NCBI RefSeq assembly: GCF_022267375.1
Contig: NZ_JAIZBH010000001.1
Coordinates: 620,001 to 684,000 of the forward strand
DNA from: Leptospira sanjuanensis
GTDB lineage: Bacteria; Spirochaetota; Leptospiria; Leptospirales; Leptospiraceae
DNA: 64,000 bases
Reading direction: 5' to 3'
Notes under the pieces: generated by a model
Seen by the model: only the letters and a program-made list of their open reading frames with translations
What the model was told of the DNA's origin: nothing
Databases searched by the model: none
Position numbers and translations under genes: made by a program
In this document: positions 20,481 to 29,096 of the stretch, piece by piece
Layout: each line of letters starts with the position of its first letter
Position numbering within the stretch: position 1 is the first letter of the stretch

Positions 20481-21010
20481 AAAAGAAGTTGATAACGATT
20501 TTAATTATATGTTTGGCGGGAACTATGGGGATTTTTGCGGAAAAGAGTCTGAAAGAAAAAGCATATGAGTATTACAGTTCCATCAGTCCTGACTTCAAAA
20601 AATATAAATTAGACATGGAACCCGAAAAGATTGAAAGTTTAAGAATGAAAGAAATGACGGATGAAGGAATGCAATACCTTTCTGTGTTTCCTAATTTGCA
20701 AACATTGAATTTAGAAGATTCTAAAGTTACAGATGAAGGATTGAAACAGATTTCTGCACTCCCAAAGTTGGATGATTTAACTTTGGGACGAACTAAAATT
20801 ACGAACAAAGGAATTGAATACATTTCTAAAAGTACATCAATAAAAACCCTTTACTTATATGAAATTGAAGCGATCGATGATGGATGCATTCCTCATTTGT
20901 TGAAAATGAAACAACTGAAAACGTTAGAGCTGTCCGGTACGCATTTTTCCGCACAAGGACTGAAAAAACTGAGAAAAGGATTAAAGGCCAATGTGTCGAC
21001 CAGTGAGTGA
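20477..21010 (+). CDS. exported leucine-rich-repeat protein, candidate partner/immunity of giant protein
   Basis: A 177-residue protein with a signal peptide (LITILIICLAGTMGIFA) followed by about four leucine-rich repeats of 23-24 residues (LQTLNLEDSKVTDEGLKQI, LDDLTLGRTKITNKGIEYI, IKTLYLYEIEAIDDGCIPHL, LKTLELSGTHFSAQGLKKL). The ATG overlaps the stop of the giant gene (ATGA), the arrangement expected for an immunity protein cotranslated with a toxin. Export implies that protection, if that is its job, happens in the periplasm or at the envelope. LRR proteins of this size also act as adhesins or binding scaffolds, so the role is inferred. Confidence 0.75.
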   Translation: MKKKLITILIICLAGTMGIFAEKSLKEKAYEYYSSISPDFKKYKLDMEPEKIESLRMKEMTDEGMQYLSVFPNLQTLNLEDSKVTDEGLKQISALPKLDDLTLGRTKITNKGIEYISKSTSIKTLYLYEIEAIDDGCIPHLLKMKQLKTLELSGTHFSAQGLKKLRKGLKANVSTSE

Positions 21011-22911
21011 TTTTGTTTTACAACTGCGAAAGCGATCGTAGCGGAAATACTGCAATGCAATATGTTTTTAAACATTCTTACTTTGGAATATACGGAAAGA
21101 CTGAAATGTTGCATTGCAGATTGAAGCGGAGAGCGCGGTTTCTCGGAGCGAAAGCGGAGAGAAATTCGCCAAGAGCATCCGTCGGAGTGGGATACGGCCC
21201 TGCGACTGTAAGTGTAGGAATCTCGGAACGAGGCGGAACGACGGTAGACTTAGGCTTAACCAAAGGCGGGTTTAACGCAGGACTCAGCTACAACAGCAAG
21301 ACAGGAAGTACGAGTGTCAACGCTGGATTTACTTCCAAGAGCGGAACGGGATTGGCGCTCAGCTACAATGAAGGAGACGGATTCGGGGCGAGCTTAAGCA
21401 AAAGTTTCAGCAATGGAGTCAACGCAGGACTGAGTTGGAGTGAAAAAGCAGGAGTCGGAGGAAGCATCGGATACGAAGCGCCGGGAGACAAAGACAAACC
21501 GAAAGATTCACTTGCTAACAAAATGCAAGGAGCCGGTGGAAGTTTAAGCTGGAATCAAAGAGACGGAGTATCGGCGTCGGTTACTGCATCCGGTGGAGTG
21601 ACCGCAGGAAGCTGGAGTCAATCCGGAGGCTTTCAAGCAAACACGAACTTTCTAAATGACAAATGGAAGGCCGACTTTGTTTCCAAACAAGGTGAGATTG
21701 AAGAACTTCAATCGCAAGGTTTGAGTAAGGAACAGGCGACAGCGATTCTGGATGCAGAAGCGAAAGCAGAATCGAAGGCCGCTCAAAACAAAAATAACGC
21801 TGAACAAGGTGCAGCGACGATTGCTGGTGCAGGGGTGAGAAGAGAGAATGAAAGCATCCTTGACCACGTTTTGAACTCAGCGAAAGGTGCGTTGGGTGAT
21901 GCTTGGGATGGTGCTAAGAATGCTCTTGGTTTTGGCCCAGACAAGGTTGTGATGATGCCGGCAATGGGTGGATATGGGGCGACTGGAGACAACAGTTATG
22001 TTCAGACTCGAACAATTTCTGAATCCTATGGACCAAATGGGGACGCGCCTCGATATGGAATTGATGGTCCAGAAAATAAATCCATGCTAAGTACTGCTTC
22101 CGATTGGTTTAAAACGACTGTATTGGGTAACAAACCGCAAGATTTTGATTCAGCGCTTACATTAATGCGAAGTGGTAGTGCAGATGCAAGACAGGCGGCT
22201 GGTGAATGGCTAAATGCAAACGTTGGTAAGATTTCCAAAGCTCAAGATGCTGAAATGCAAATACAATTGCATAATTTAGGAGGTTTGTCATTGTCAAAGT
22301 CACAATACGATGAACACATGAAAACTTTATACAAAGACGGTTTGAACTCCTTTGAAAATCAGAAATTGGGTAGAGAATCCTTCCATGTAACAGCGTATGA
22401 AAAGGAGACGTTAAGACAAACCTTTGGCTCCATGGTAGATGAAGTATCGGTGCATCAAAAACCAGGAGTATTATTAGGATTAGTGAATGATTTGAAAAAT
22501 CGAATCATGGGTATACCCGGTGAGAATGCACTTCAAGTTGGCAATTCTATTTATGCTAATGGTTTAACAAAGGTTGATTATAAGCCGGCTAGCGAAATTA
22601 GATACGGTTTTGAAAAAAGGGCTCAAGTCTTGAGTCATGAGTATTTTCATGTGTATCAGGACCAGAATAGTAGTACTCATACTTTGAGAGGGATTAGCGA
22701 TTGGGTCCATGCCGGTTTTGATCATAATACAACCTATAACGGAACTTTGAGCACTGAAAATTATAAAACTTATGAAAAATTAGGAGTATCGGATTTATTA
22801 GGAAATCCCAACATGAAATATTACAATGAGGAACGAGTCTACAATGAGCAGAATGCAGATCAATTTTCAAATCAGTTTAAGGAAAATATTTTTAAAAAAT
22901 ATAGCCATTGA
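21007..22911 (+). CDS. displaced C-terminal cassette of giant protein, HEXXH metallopeptidase-like
   Basis: The open frame is 634 codons, but the gene proper seems to start only at 21173, where the sequence becomes a copy of the giant gene. There is no signal peptide and no good start; a GTG at 21007 and ATGs at 21055 and 21106 are possible. After the 512-bp repeat and the boundary GPDKVVMMP (ending 21960), the tail of ~316 residues is unique. It contains VLSHEYFHVYQDQ (HEXXH at residues 544-548), resembling DUF4157-type zinc peptidase motifs. The cassette is probably silent and could become active by recombination into the carrier gene. A lipoprotein gene follows by 16 bp. Confidence 0.75.
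   Translation: MILFYNCESDRSGNTAMQYVFKHSYFGIYGKTEMLHCRLKRRARFLGAKAERNSPRASVGVGYGPATVSVGISERGGTTVDLGLTKGGFNAGLSYNSKTGSTSVNAGFTSKSGTGLALSYNEGDGFGASLSKSFSNGVNAGLSWSEKAGVGGSIGYEAPGDKDKPKDSLANKMQGAGGSLSWNQRDGVSASVTASGGVTAGSWSQSGGFQANTNFLNDKWKADFVSKQGEIEELQSQGLSKEQATAILDAEAKAESKAAQNKNNAEQGAATIAGAGVRRENESILDHVLNSAKGALGDAWDGAKNALGFGPDKVVMMPAMGGYGATGDNSYVQTRTISESYGPNGDAPRYGIDGPENKSMLSTASDWFKTTVLGNKPQDFDSALTLMRSGSADARQAAGEWLNANVGKISKAQDAEMQIQLHNLGGLSLSKSQYDEHMKTLYKDGLNSFENQKLGRESFHVTAYEKETLRQTFGSMVDEVSVHQKPGVLLGLVNDLKNRIMGIPGENALQVGNSIYANGLTKVDYKPASEIRYGFEKRAQVLSHEYFHVYQDQNSSTHTLRGISDWVHAGFDHNTTYNGTLSTENYKTYEKLGVSDLLGNPNMKYYNEERVYNEQNADQFSNQFKENIFKKYSH
21026..21172. repeat. cassette-leading hairpin element, copy A
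   Basis: This shares sequence with 62963-63092: the start GCGAxAGCGATCGTAGCG, an inverted repeat (CTGCAATGCAA at 21050-21060 with its perfect complement at 21109-21119), then the 18-nt ATTGAAGCGGAGAGCGCG at 21120, and TCGCC just before the repeat junction at 21173. The loop between the arms is not conserved in sequence between copies. Confidence 0.7.
21173..21684 (+). repeat. 512-bp direct repeat, copy in displaced cassette
   Basis: The partner of 18787-19298. It begins abruptly at GAGCATCC after the hairpin element and ends at GTTTCC, after which the two copies are only distantly similar. Confidence 0.95.
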
Positions 22912-22927
22912 ATAAGGTGTAATAGAT

Positions 22928-23377
22928 ATGAAACGATTAAAGCTTTCGATTCTTATTTTTTGCCTTTTAAATTTGTCGTGCTTCTTTGGTATTTCGGATG
23001 GAAATTATGCACCGGAAATCGATTTAACATTAGAATATCAGGGTAAAGATTTGATCTTTCATTTTCATCCATCAAAAGGGAAAGAGACAGGTATTGATGG
23101 AATAATTCTTTATGGGGATGAAAAAACTTATTGGGAGATTTTTCTTTCGTTGAATCGATATACAGGCTATAATATAAAATATGGAGAATTGCATCCTAAT
23201 GATTATCAACATAAAACTCACATTGGACCTTTAGCATTAATCAATGGAAAAAAATACAAAATGTATGTTAATCAAAAAGGAAATATGAATTCTGATTGTT
23301 TTCGATTTTATTACGATCCTGAAAATAAATATGGAAAAAAAGATTTCGTAGAAAAATGCGAGTCTCTAAATCCGTGA
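22928..23377 (+). CDS. small lipoprotein, candidate partner/immunity of HEXXH cassette
   Basis: A 149-residue protein with a signal sequence ending LLNLSC (lipobox at residue 18), predicting a lipid-anchored envelope protein. The mature part is beta-rich and aromatic (EIDLTLEYQGKDLIFHFHP, YWEIFLSLNRYTGYN) with two C-terminal Cys residues. It lies 16 bp after the displaced cassette, with GGTG as a weak ribosome site. Its location and size suggest a cognate immunity protein for the HEXXH domain; no family is recognised. Confidence 0.65.
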   Translation: MKRLKLSILIFCLLNLSCFFGISDGNYAPEIDLTLEYQGKDLIFHFHPSKGKETGIDGIILYGDEKTYWEIFLSLNRYTGYNIKYGELHPNDYQHKTHIGPLALINGKKYKMYVNQKGNMNSDCFRFYYDPENKYGKKDFVEKCESLNP

Positions 23378-23613
23378 AACTATATTGAGCCTCGCAAAAA
23401 CTAACCTTGCGGATATTTTTCTAATATAACGAAACTCTGATTTGATATTGACTTAGTTTTAATCTCAAATCGGGGTTTTGGATTCTGAAATCGCATTCCA
23501 AAAGTCGAATTTCACGATCTTTGAATCAATTTTCGGAAACGAAAGAAAAGTCAGGACGTGAGCCAGCGAACTCGTTTTCAAGACGAGTTTTCAAAACGCT
23601 CACAACGGAAACG
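23378..23613. other. intergenic region next to IS remnant
   Basis: About 235 bp. Bases ~23560-23604 hold an imperfect inverted repeat (GTGAGC / GCTCAC around ACTCGT / ACGAGT) and probably include the end of the IS remnant. The sequence near 23487 (AATCGCATTC) has a weak counterpart at 27852. Confidence 0.4.
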
Positions 23614-24147
23614 TTAGGCAACGTTTTCGTAATGATAAGTATGGTAAAGCCCGCCGAGAACGGGAGTGGAAATGAGTTTTCCTTTTCCGTCTTTCGGCGG
23701 TTTTAAAATCGGAGAAGGAACCGGTGAATCCTTGTTCAACGCAAGATGTGTGCGATGATGATTGTAAAAGTGGATAAACTCTTCCAATTTCTTTTCCAAA
23801 TGATATTGATTGATCGGAATAAAGAAATTCAAGAACTCATTTCTACAAGTCTTTACCCAACGTTCTGCATAGCAGTTTTGCCAAGGAGATCGAATCGAAG
23901 TCTTTTTGTGTTTGATACCGATCCGTTCTAAATAATCGGAAAATTTCTTTCCAAACAGAGAATCGTTGTCAGACAAGAAATATTGAATCCTCTTCCCCGA
24001 TCTTGTTTGTTTTCGAATCGCACACTTCAAGACTCGTTTCATCCAATTTGTAGTCGGCTTTGTATGAATATCAAAGTGAAGGATTTCTCTTGTTCCAACA
24101 TGTAAAAAGAAAACGACACGAAAGATCTCTTTAAAATTGGCTGTCAT
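23614..24147 (-). pseudogene. IS transposase fragment (integrase core, DDE type), 5' truncated
   Basis: This is the last ~177 residues of a transposase with an rve integrase core. The second catalytic Asp is in [13 protein letters not shown] and the Glu in [14 protein letters not shown], spaced as in DDE enzymes. The ending [10 protein letters not shown] and [13 protein letters not shown] is typical of integrase-core transposases related to IS481. The first catalytic Asp and the N-terminal DNA-binding part are missing: the frame reaches [11 protein letters not shown] and then runs into cassette DNA at about 24150. It is therefore inactive. It marks the recombination that broke the third cassette. 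Confidence 0.85.
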
Positions 24148-24640
24148 AGGGACAAAAGAAAATAATCAAGTAGCTAACGTTTCCAATGATTCTAAAAGCC
24201 CGGGACACGTAGCTATCAAACCTGGTGAAATCGGTTATTCAATTTTGAATTTTTCTGCCGTCTTGGGTGTTGGCCCGAATTTGACTAAAACGGAAATAAC
24301 AGATCATACTGGTAGAACCACTGTTTCTTGGGACGCCGGAATTTCTTTTGGCTTAGGTGGTGGTATTTCATATACTGAGGGTAAGGTAGATGGACTAGCA
24401 CAAAATATTAAATCGAAAGATTTTTCGTTCGATTTAGGAATGAATGTTGGTTTAGGCGTAGCTTCGGTAGATTTTAATTTTTATAATCGTTCTAAGGTTT
24501 CTGCATCTTTAGGGGGGGCAAAAGCGCTTCCTACTATACCTGGTAAGATAGGAGTAACAGTAACTCCAGGATCAGGCCAAGGATATCCACAATGGACAAT
24601 AAGTAAATGGGACAAGAAAATTCAGAATGAAAATGAATAA
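24137..24640 (+). pseudogene. truncated third C-terminal cassette (tail domain only)
   Basis: The frame opens inside the IS remnant (TTG at 24137). Cassette sequence starts near 24150 and runs to the stop at 24640, about 160 residues. It is glycine-rich and amphipathic (WDAGISFGLGGGISYTEG, LGMNVGLGVASVDFNFYN), like a small beta-barrel or beta-roll, and does not match the tails of the other cassettes. There is no carrier segment, signal or start site, so it is probably the 3' remnant of a toxin-type tail cut by the IS. The downstream membrane protein gene overlaps its stop by 14 bp, the usual cassette-partner arrangement. Confidence 0.6.
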
Positions 24641-25421
24641 AAAATACATTCAATATTTTGCATTTTTAATTATCATAGTAGCAGGGCATTACTCTCTTTT
24701 TAATTGTTCAAAGGTAATATTACCTAAGAATTCTAAAGTGATTTCCTATGTAATTTGGGACAAAGAGACGCCAGAATTGTTTGATCTTACGTTAGATTAC
24801 TCTTTTCAGAAAAACTTATCCGTATCTAACATTACATTGTATGAAATTGAAAAAGGAAACTCTCCTAATTTTGAAAAATCACTTACGGAATTTTCTGAAT
24901 GTGCGTTTGGGCTTATCCCAAGGAATAGAGGAGATTTTTCATTAAACGATGCTCCGTTGGTTGTTATGTTAGTCGAAAATCCAATTGATCATTCTCGTTA
25001 TACTTTTTTGATCGGTTTACAAAATTTAGAATCAAAAGTCGTGTTCATACGCAGAACTAAAATACATTCAAAAGGAGTGAATTATGTTGAATATGAAAAC
25101 GAGGGGTGTTATCAAGATAAAAATGGATATCAAGGATATATCCAACTAATTCAAGGAGACAAGGCTCTAAAACGGAATATATCGCTATTCGAAATCTTTA
25201 AAGAATATCAAGATCTCGAAAACATTCATTCAGACAAATACCCGGACCTTCATTGGCGTTTATTATTTATTAGTTTTGCATTTTTCGGTGGTGTCGGTTC
25301 AATGCTAATTCTTTTAATGTTACCTGATCGTACTAGAAATATCCCAAGAAAAAAGAAATTAATTATCGCCATAGCATATGGAACATTTTGTTTAATTATA
25401 TCAGCATCGCTCTTATTATAG
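24627..25421 (+). CDS. membrane protein, candidate partner/immunity of broken cassette
   Basis: A 264-residue protein with an N-terminal hydrophobic segment (IQYFAFLIIIVAGHYSLFNC, possibly a lipobox), a soluble domain of ~180 residues presumed periplasmic, and two C-terminal transmembrane helices (LLFISFAFFGGVGSMLILLM and IIAIAYGTFCLIISASLLL) joined by a basic loop. The ATG overlaps the preceding cassette by 14 bp. Unlike the toxin tail before it, this gene is intact. No family is recognised. An immunity role is inferred from position. Confidence 0.65.
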   Translation: MKMNKKYIQYFAFLIIIVAGHYSLFNCSKVILPKNSKVISYVIWDKETPELFDLTLDYSFQKNLSVSNITLYEIEKGNSPNFEKSLTEFSECAFGLIPRNRGDFSLNDAPLVVMLVENPIDHSRYTFLIGLQNLESKVVFIRRTKIHSKGVNYVEYENEGCYQDKNGYQGYIQLIQGDKALKRNISLFEIFKEYQDLENIHSDKYPDLHWRLLFISFAFFGGVGSMLILLMLPDRTRNIPRKKKLIIAIAYGTFCLIISASLLL

Positions 25422-25539
25422 TATGTGAGGAGCACATTCCAAGTGAAAAATAGGCATCCGGTTCACTATAGTTAACCGACATGAAACTTTTAAGACACTT
25501 TCTTTTAAGTGGGGTAACTACATTTAGGACGTTCGCTTA

Positions 25540-26547
25540 TTAAGTCGCAGTCTGTTCAGTATTCGCCTGTTCCGACAATTTACTCAATGCAAGAATCATC
25601 ATATTCACAAGGACAGCTGCAAAAAAATTAAAGAATTGAGATAGATGATCGATTCTTGTAAAGGCATATTTAAAAATAAGAAAAAGTGGAACAAGGGAAA
25701 TTAAGATATAATAAGAGACTTCAGGTTTTCTAAATAAAAGAAATAGAAAAAAGGGAATTATACATAAAAGTAGTAATCCCCAAGAAAACGTATCCGCCCC
25801 TATCGTCATGCTATAACTATTACCCATTGAAAATTCGAGAATTGAAATTAAATTATTTATTATATTAAAATCTCGATAAATAAGAAATCGAAAAAGAAAT
25901 AAATTTAGAAGCAGGAATAGAGCAAAAATCATTATTTTTTTCCATTGCTTTTTCAAGAGGCTTGATATAAATAAAGGAAAAAAATAGCCGAACATTGCCA
26001 CGAAATAACTTCCTATAAAATATCCAAGGACTCCGATAAACAAGGCTGACAAAATAAAAAAATACTTTTCATCTTTGAATACAAATTTGTCGAGAATTAA
26101 TAGATTACTCACCAAAAGAAAGGGGATGAACCTTATTTCGCTTGCATTCACTATCCAAGTGCATAACAAAATTTGCATCAAAGCGATCAATAAATTAGGT
26201 TTATTGATCCTTAACAGAACAATACTGAAAGAAGAAAGGATAAAAAAGAAAAGAAAGCTGTTCCAAAATAAAGTTGAGATCATTATGTTAGAACCGATTG
26301 GCAAGGGGACAACTAAGAACCCTAATGGGCCATAGGAGAAAAATATCTGCGTTCGTGCATACTCTAAATTTGCGAAATATTTATTTATTGCAATTACATA
26401 AGATTCATCCAATCCGGACTGTATTGGAGCGCCGATTCGATGTATTGAGAACAAATAAATAATGACAGACAACAGAAAGATCAACGTATATCGAATCTTT
26501 TTTTTAAGATCGTGTCGTTCTATAATTTTTTGCATATTTGTTCCCAT
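25540..26547 (-). CDS. polytopic membrane protein, 335 aa
   Basis: Unrecognised protein with about eight to nine transmembrane segments, very AT-rich codon use, and a conserved-looking first loop (SGLDESYVIAINKYFA, then QIFFSYGPLGFL) of the kind seen in the first extracellular loop of membrane glycosyltransferases. It overlaps by 28 bp the end of the upstream gene at 26520; the alternative ATG at 26535 would reduce this to 16 bp. The two are surely one operon. A role in envelope glycan or lipid modification is a guess. The base composition is lower in GC than the flanking core genes, fitting acquired DNA. Confidence 0.65.
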   Translation of the reverse strand: MGTNMQKIIERHDLKKKIRYTLIFLLSVIIYLFSIHRIGAPIQSGLDESYVIAINKYFANLEYARTQIFFSYGPLGFLVVPLPIGSNIMISTLFWNSFLFFFILSSFSIVLLRINKPNLLIALMQILLCTWIVNASEIRFIPFLLVSNLLILDKFVFKDEKYFFILSALFIGVLGYFIGSYFVAMFGYFFPLFISSLLKKQWKKIMIFALFLLLNLFLFRFLIYRDFNIINNLISILEFSMGNSYSMTIGADTFSWGLLLLCIIPFFLFLLFRKPEVSYYILISLVPLFLIFKYAFTRIDHLSQFFNFFAAVLVNMMILALSKLSEQANTEQTAT

Positions 26548-27578
26548 TGATATCGAAATCCCTTAAACATCTTTTTATCTTCCGTCATTAGCATAAAGGA
26601 TTTTACTTTGTGTTCCATCTTAAGTATATTTTCGATATCTAAGGTATCGACATCTAACTTAGTGATTAGCGGGTTAATCCATATTCCGGATATTGAGTTT
26701 TTAGGCACCAATCTAAAGAATTTCTTTTCTGATCCGTTTATATTAAATAAAATTCCTTGTGCGTCCGATTTATATAAGAAATTCTTTAGATGACCTTTTA
26801 TAGAGTATTTAAAATCGATCTTGACTCTCAATATACAATCCTTATCAACAATCGGCACGGGAATTTCCTCGTTGAATTTACCCGAAGAAATTTCCAATTT
26901 TTCTTCAAAAGCAGGTTTTGGAGTTCGATTCAAAGTGAGCGGATTATTTCTTAGCCGTAAAAGTATATGCGGATTTTTTTGAATTACCGGTTTGTAACTG
27001 GCTAAGATTCCGAATATGGAAATTGGCTCATCGTTAAAGATATACCTATTATCAATGCTTTCAATTCCGAATTCGGTGTTCCAAAGGATAAACTTCGGTT
27101 TGTCTACAGAATTCCAAAAAGCGTTATTCTGTAAATCGATCCAAGGTGTATAGGAAATATAAGACTGAAATGTGGGTCTCGATTTCCAATTTAGATGATG
27201 TTTTTCGATTTCCGAGAGTTCCCATGGGTAAGTGTCCACAGTGTTGTCTCCAATCAGGCTCAAAATTTCTTTATCCACGCTGACTTTGGCTAAAGAGGAA
27301 TTCGTTAACTGAGCAAGATGATTAGAATATTCTACGGGATTGAAAATATTCGAAATGCAACGTTTATATTCATGAACATTGGAATAACAAGGATTAGGAG
27401 ATAATAAAGACAATGTAACGTTTTGCGTGTATCCGATCGATTGAAGAAAAGATCGACTGAAACAAAAGAATATTGCTAATAATGAAATCGCTGAAAGAAC
27501 TGGGCTAAATATAAAAGGATTCGCCCTGGAGTTTAACAGTATCTTAGTTTTATTGAATATAGAAATTAAGTTTTGCAT
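26520..27578 (-). CDS. membrane-anchored protein, 352 aa
   Basis: One N-terminal transmembrane helix (FIFSPVLSAISLLAIFFCFS) is followed by a soluble extracytoplasmic domain of ~310 residues rich in Asn, Ile and aromatic residues, with Cys at SPNPCYSN and YKRCISN. No motif is recognised. It is translated first and overlaps the polytopic protein downstream. Together the two could form one functional unit, equivalent to membrane proteins that carry a polytopic part and a large periplasmic domain in one chain. It has the same low-GC composition as its partner. Confidence 0.62.
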   Translation of the reverse strand: MQNLISIFNKTKILLNSRANPFIFSPVLSAISLLAIFFCFSRSFLQSIGYTQNVTLSLLSPNPCYSNVHEYKRCISNIFNPVEYSNHLAQLTNSSLAKVSVDKEILSLIGDNTVDTYPWELSEIEKHHLNWKSRPTFQSYISYTPWIDLQNNAFWNSVDKPKFILWNTEFGIESIDNRYIFNDEPISIFGILASYKPVIQKNPHILLRLRNNPLTLNRTPKPAFEEKLEISSGKFNEEIPVPIVDKDCILRVKIDFKYSIKGHLKNFLYKSDAQGILFNINGSEKKFFRLVPKNSISGIWINPLITKLDVDTLDIENILKMEHKVKSFMLMTEDKKMFKGFRYQWEQICKKL

Positions 27579-28023
27579 AATGACTTGTTGGTAAAAAGTT
27601 GCTAATCATCCCGTCAGACTAATTATACTATTTTTTTTGAACGCCTATGTTTTAGCATTAAAATTTCTTTGAAAGAATTTGAGAAGTTTATTTATTAAAG
27701 CCAGACAATATGAATCCTTTTGCGAGAATAATGCCACTTAAGTGAATCGTGCATTACGATTGAAGCCCCTTTATTTTATGTTTACAGTTTCCTCTTTCTA
27801 ACTGGGAGTTACCTTCAATGTTCAAATTATGAAACCGATCAATCGGCTACAAAATCGCATTCGAAAGTTGAATCGATGCCCCTATTTTTTACGAGACTCG
27901 ATTGCTTTGAGTTCTTCCTATGGAACACCAATTCCCCCCAAAAACAAAAAAGCCGCCTTTGAAGGTTTCCCTTCCAAAGACGGCCGATACGATCGCATCG
28001 ATCGAAACTGATGAATTCTTAAA
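27579..28023. other. AT-rich intergenic region
   Basis: About 445 bp. It contains the terminator of the RRM gene at its right end and a sequence near 27850 (AATCGCATTCGAAAGTTGAAT) weakly similar to one near 23487. No gene seen. Confidence 0.5.
27937..27984 (-). terminator. intrinsic terminator of RRM gene
   Basis: On the minus strand a stem of about 14 bp (GCCGTCTTTGGAAGG pairing with CCTTCAAAGGCGGC, with one bulge and one G-U pair) is followed by TTTTTTGTTTTTGGGG, 40 bp after the stop codon at 28024. Confidence 0.85.
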
Positions 28024-28284
<261 letters not shown>

Positions 28285-28516
28285 ATGTTCCTCGTGTCGT
28301 TATAAATTAGATCAAGTTATCTTGATTTAAAAACAGCGTTTCCCCGAAAGGAAGTAGAAGAATTTTAGAGATGCAGGACTTAGAAAGAAGAGCAAACTTT
28401 AAGATAGGACTACGTTTAGAAGTTAGAAAATCGATTGAATAACTGGAGTTCTTTGTCAAGAATATCGGCTGAATTTGCTTTGGCAATACTAAATTTATCG
28501 CATACGTCGATCTAAA

Positions 28517-29068
28517 ATGAAAACCGAAAGACTGATTCTACGAGAATGGGAAGAAAAAGATTTGGAGCCGTTTTATCGAATGAGTTCGGATCCGACCGTG
28601 ATGGAATATTTTCCCGCGCTTTTGACCCGCGAAGATTCGGAACGATTTGTCGAGAAGATGCGAGCCCATTTCGAAGAATTCGGATTCGGCCTTTGGATCG
28701 TCGAGACAAAAGGGACGGGAGAATGGGTCGGATTTACCGGATTTTTAAACGTTTCCTTCCAAGCTTCCTTTACGCCCGCCGTGGAAATCGGCTGGAGATT
28801 GAATTCTTCTTTTTGGAATCGGGGTTTTGCGACCGAGGCCGCATCGGCTTGTTTGGAATACGGATTTACCCGTCTGCGATTTCCCAAGGTCGTTTCGTTT
28901 ACTTCGATCCTAAACGTAAGGTCCCAAGCCGTGATGAAACGCATCGGTATGAAAGAAGTCGGCGTTTTTCAACATCCGAATCTTCCGACCGAACATATCC
29001 TTTCCAAACACGTTCTGTATCAGGCGTCCCGTTCCGAATGGGGAAACGCCGCAGTTCCGACCTTTTAA
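28517..29068 (+). CDS. GNAT family N-acetyltransferase (RimJ/RimL-like)
   Basis: A 183-residue acetyltransferase of the type that starts TERLILREWEEKD. The acetyl-CoA-binding region is WNRGFATEAASACLEYGF (Q/RxxGxG/A-like, about residues 98-115), preceded by the strand VEIGWRLNSSFW. The ending NVRSQAVMKRIGMKEVG is typical of the RimJ/RimL subfamily. The target is unknown; these enzymes acetylate N-termini of proteins or small amines. It is a single-gene unit. A long overlapping frame (28546-29211) is not coding in character. Confidence 0.88.
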   Translation: MKTERLILREWEEKDLEPFYRMSSDPTVMEYFPALLTREDSERFVEKMRAHFEEFGFGLWIVETKGTGEWVGFTGFLNVSFQASFTPAVEIGWRLNSSFWNRGFATEAASACLEYGFTRLRFPKVVSFTSILNVRSQAVMKRIGMKEVGVFQHPNLPTEHILSKHVLYQASRSEWGNAAVPTF

Positions 29069-29096
29069 CGGGAGAATTCTCCCGTTCCTCCCGGAA

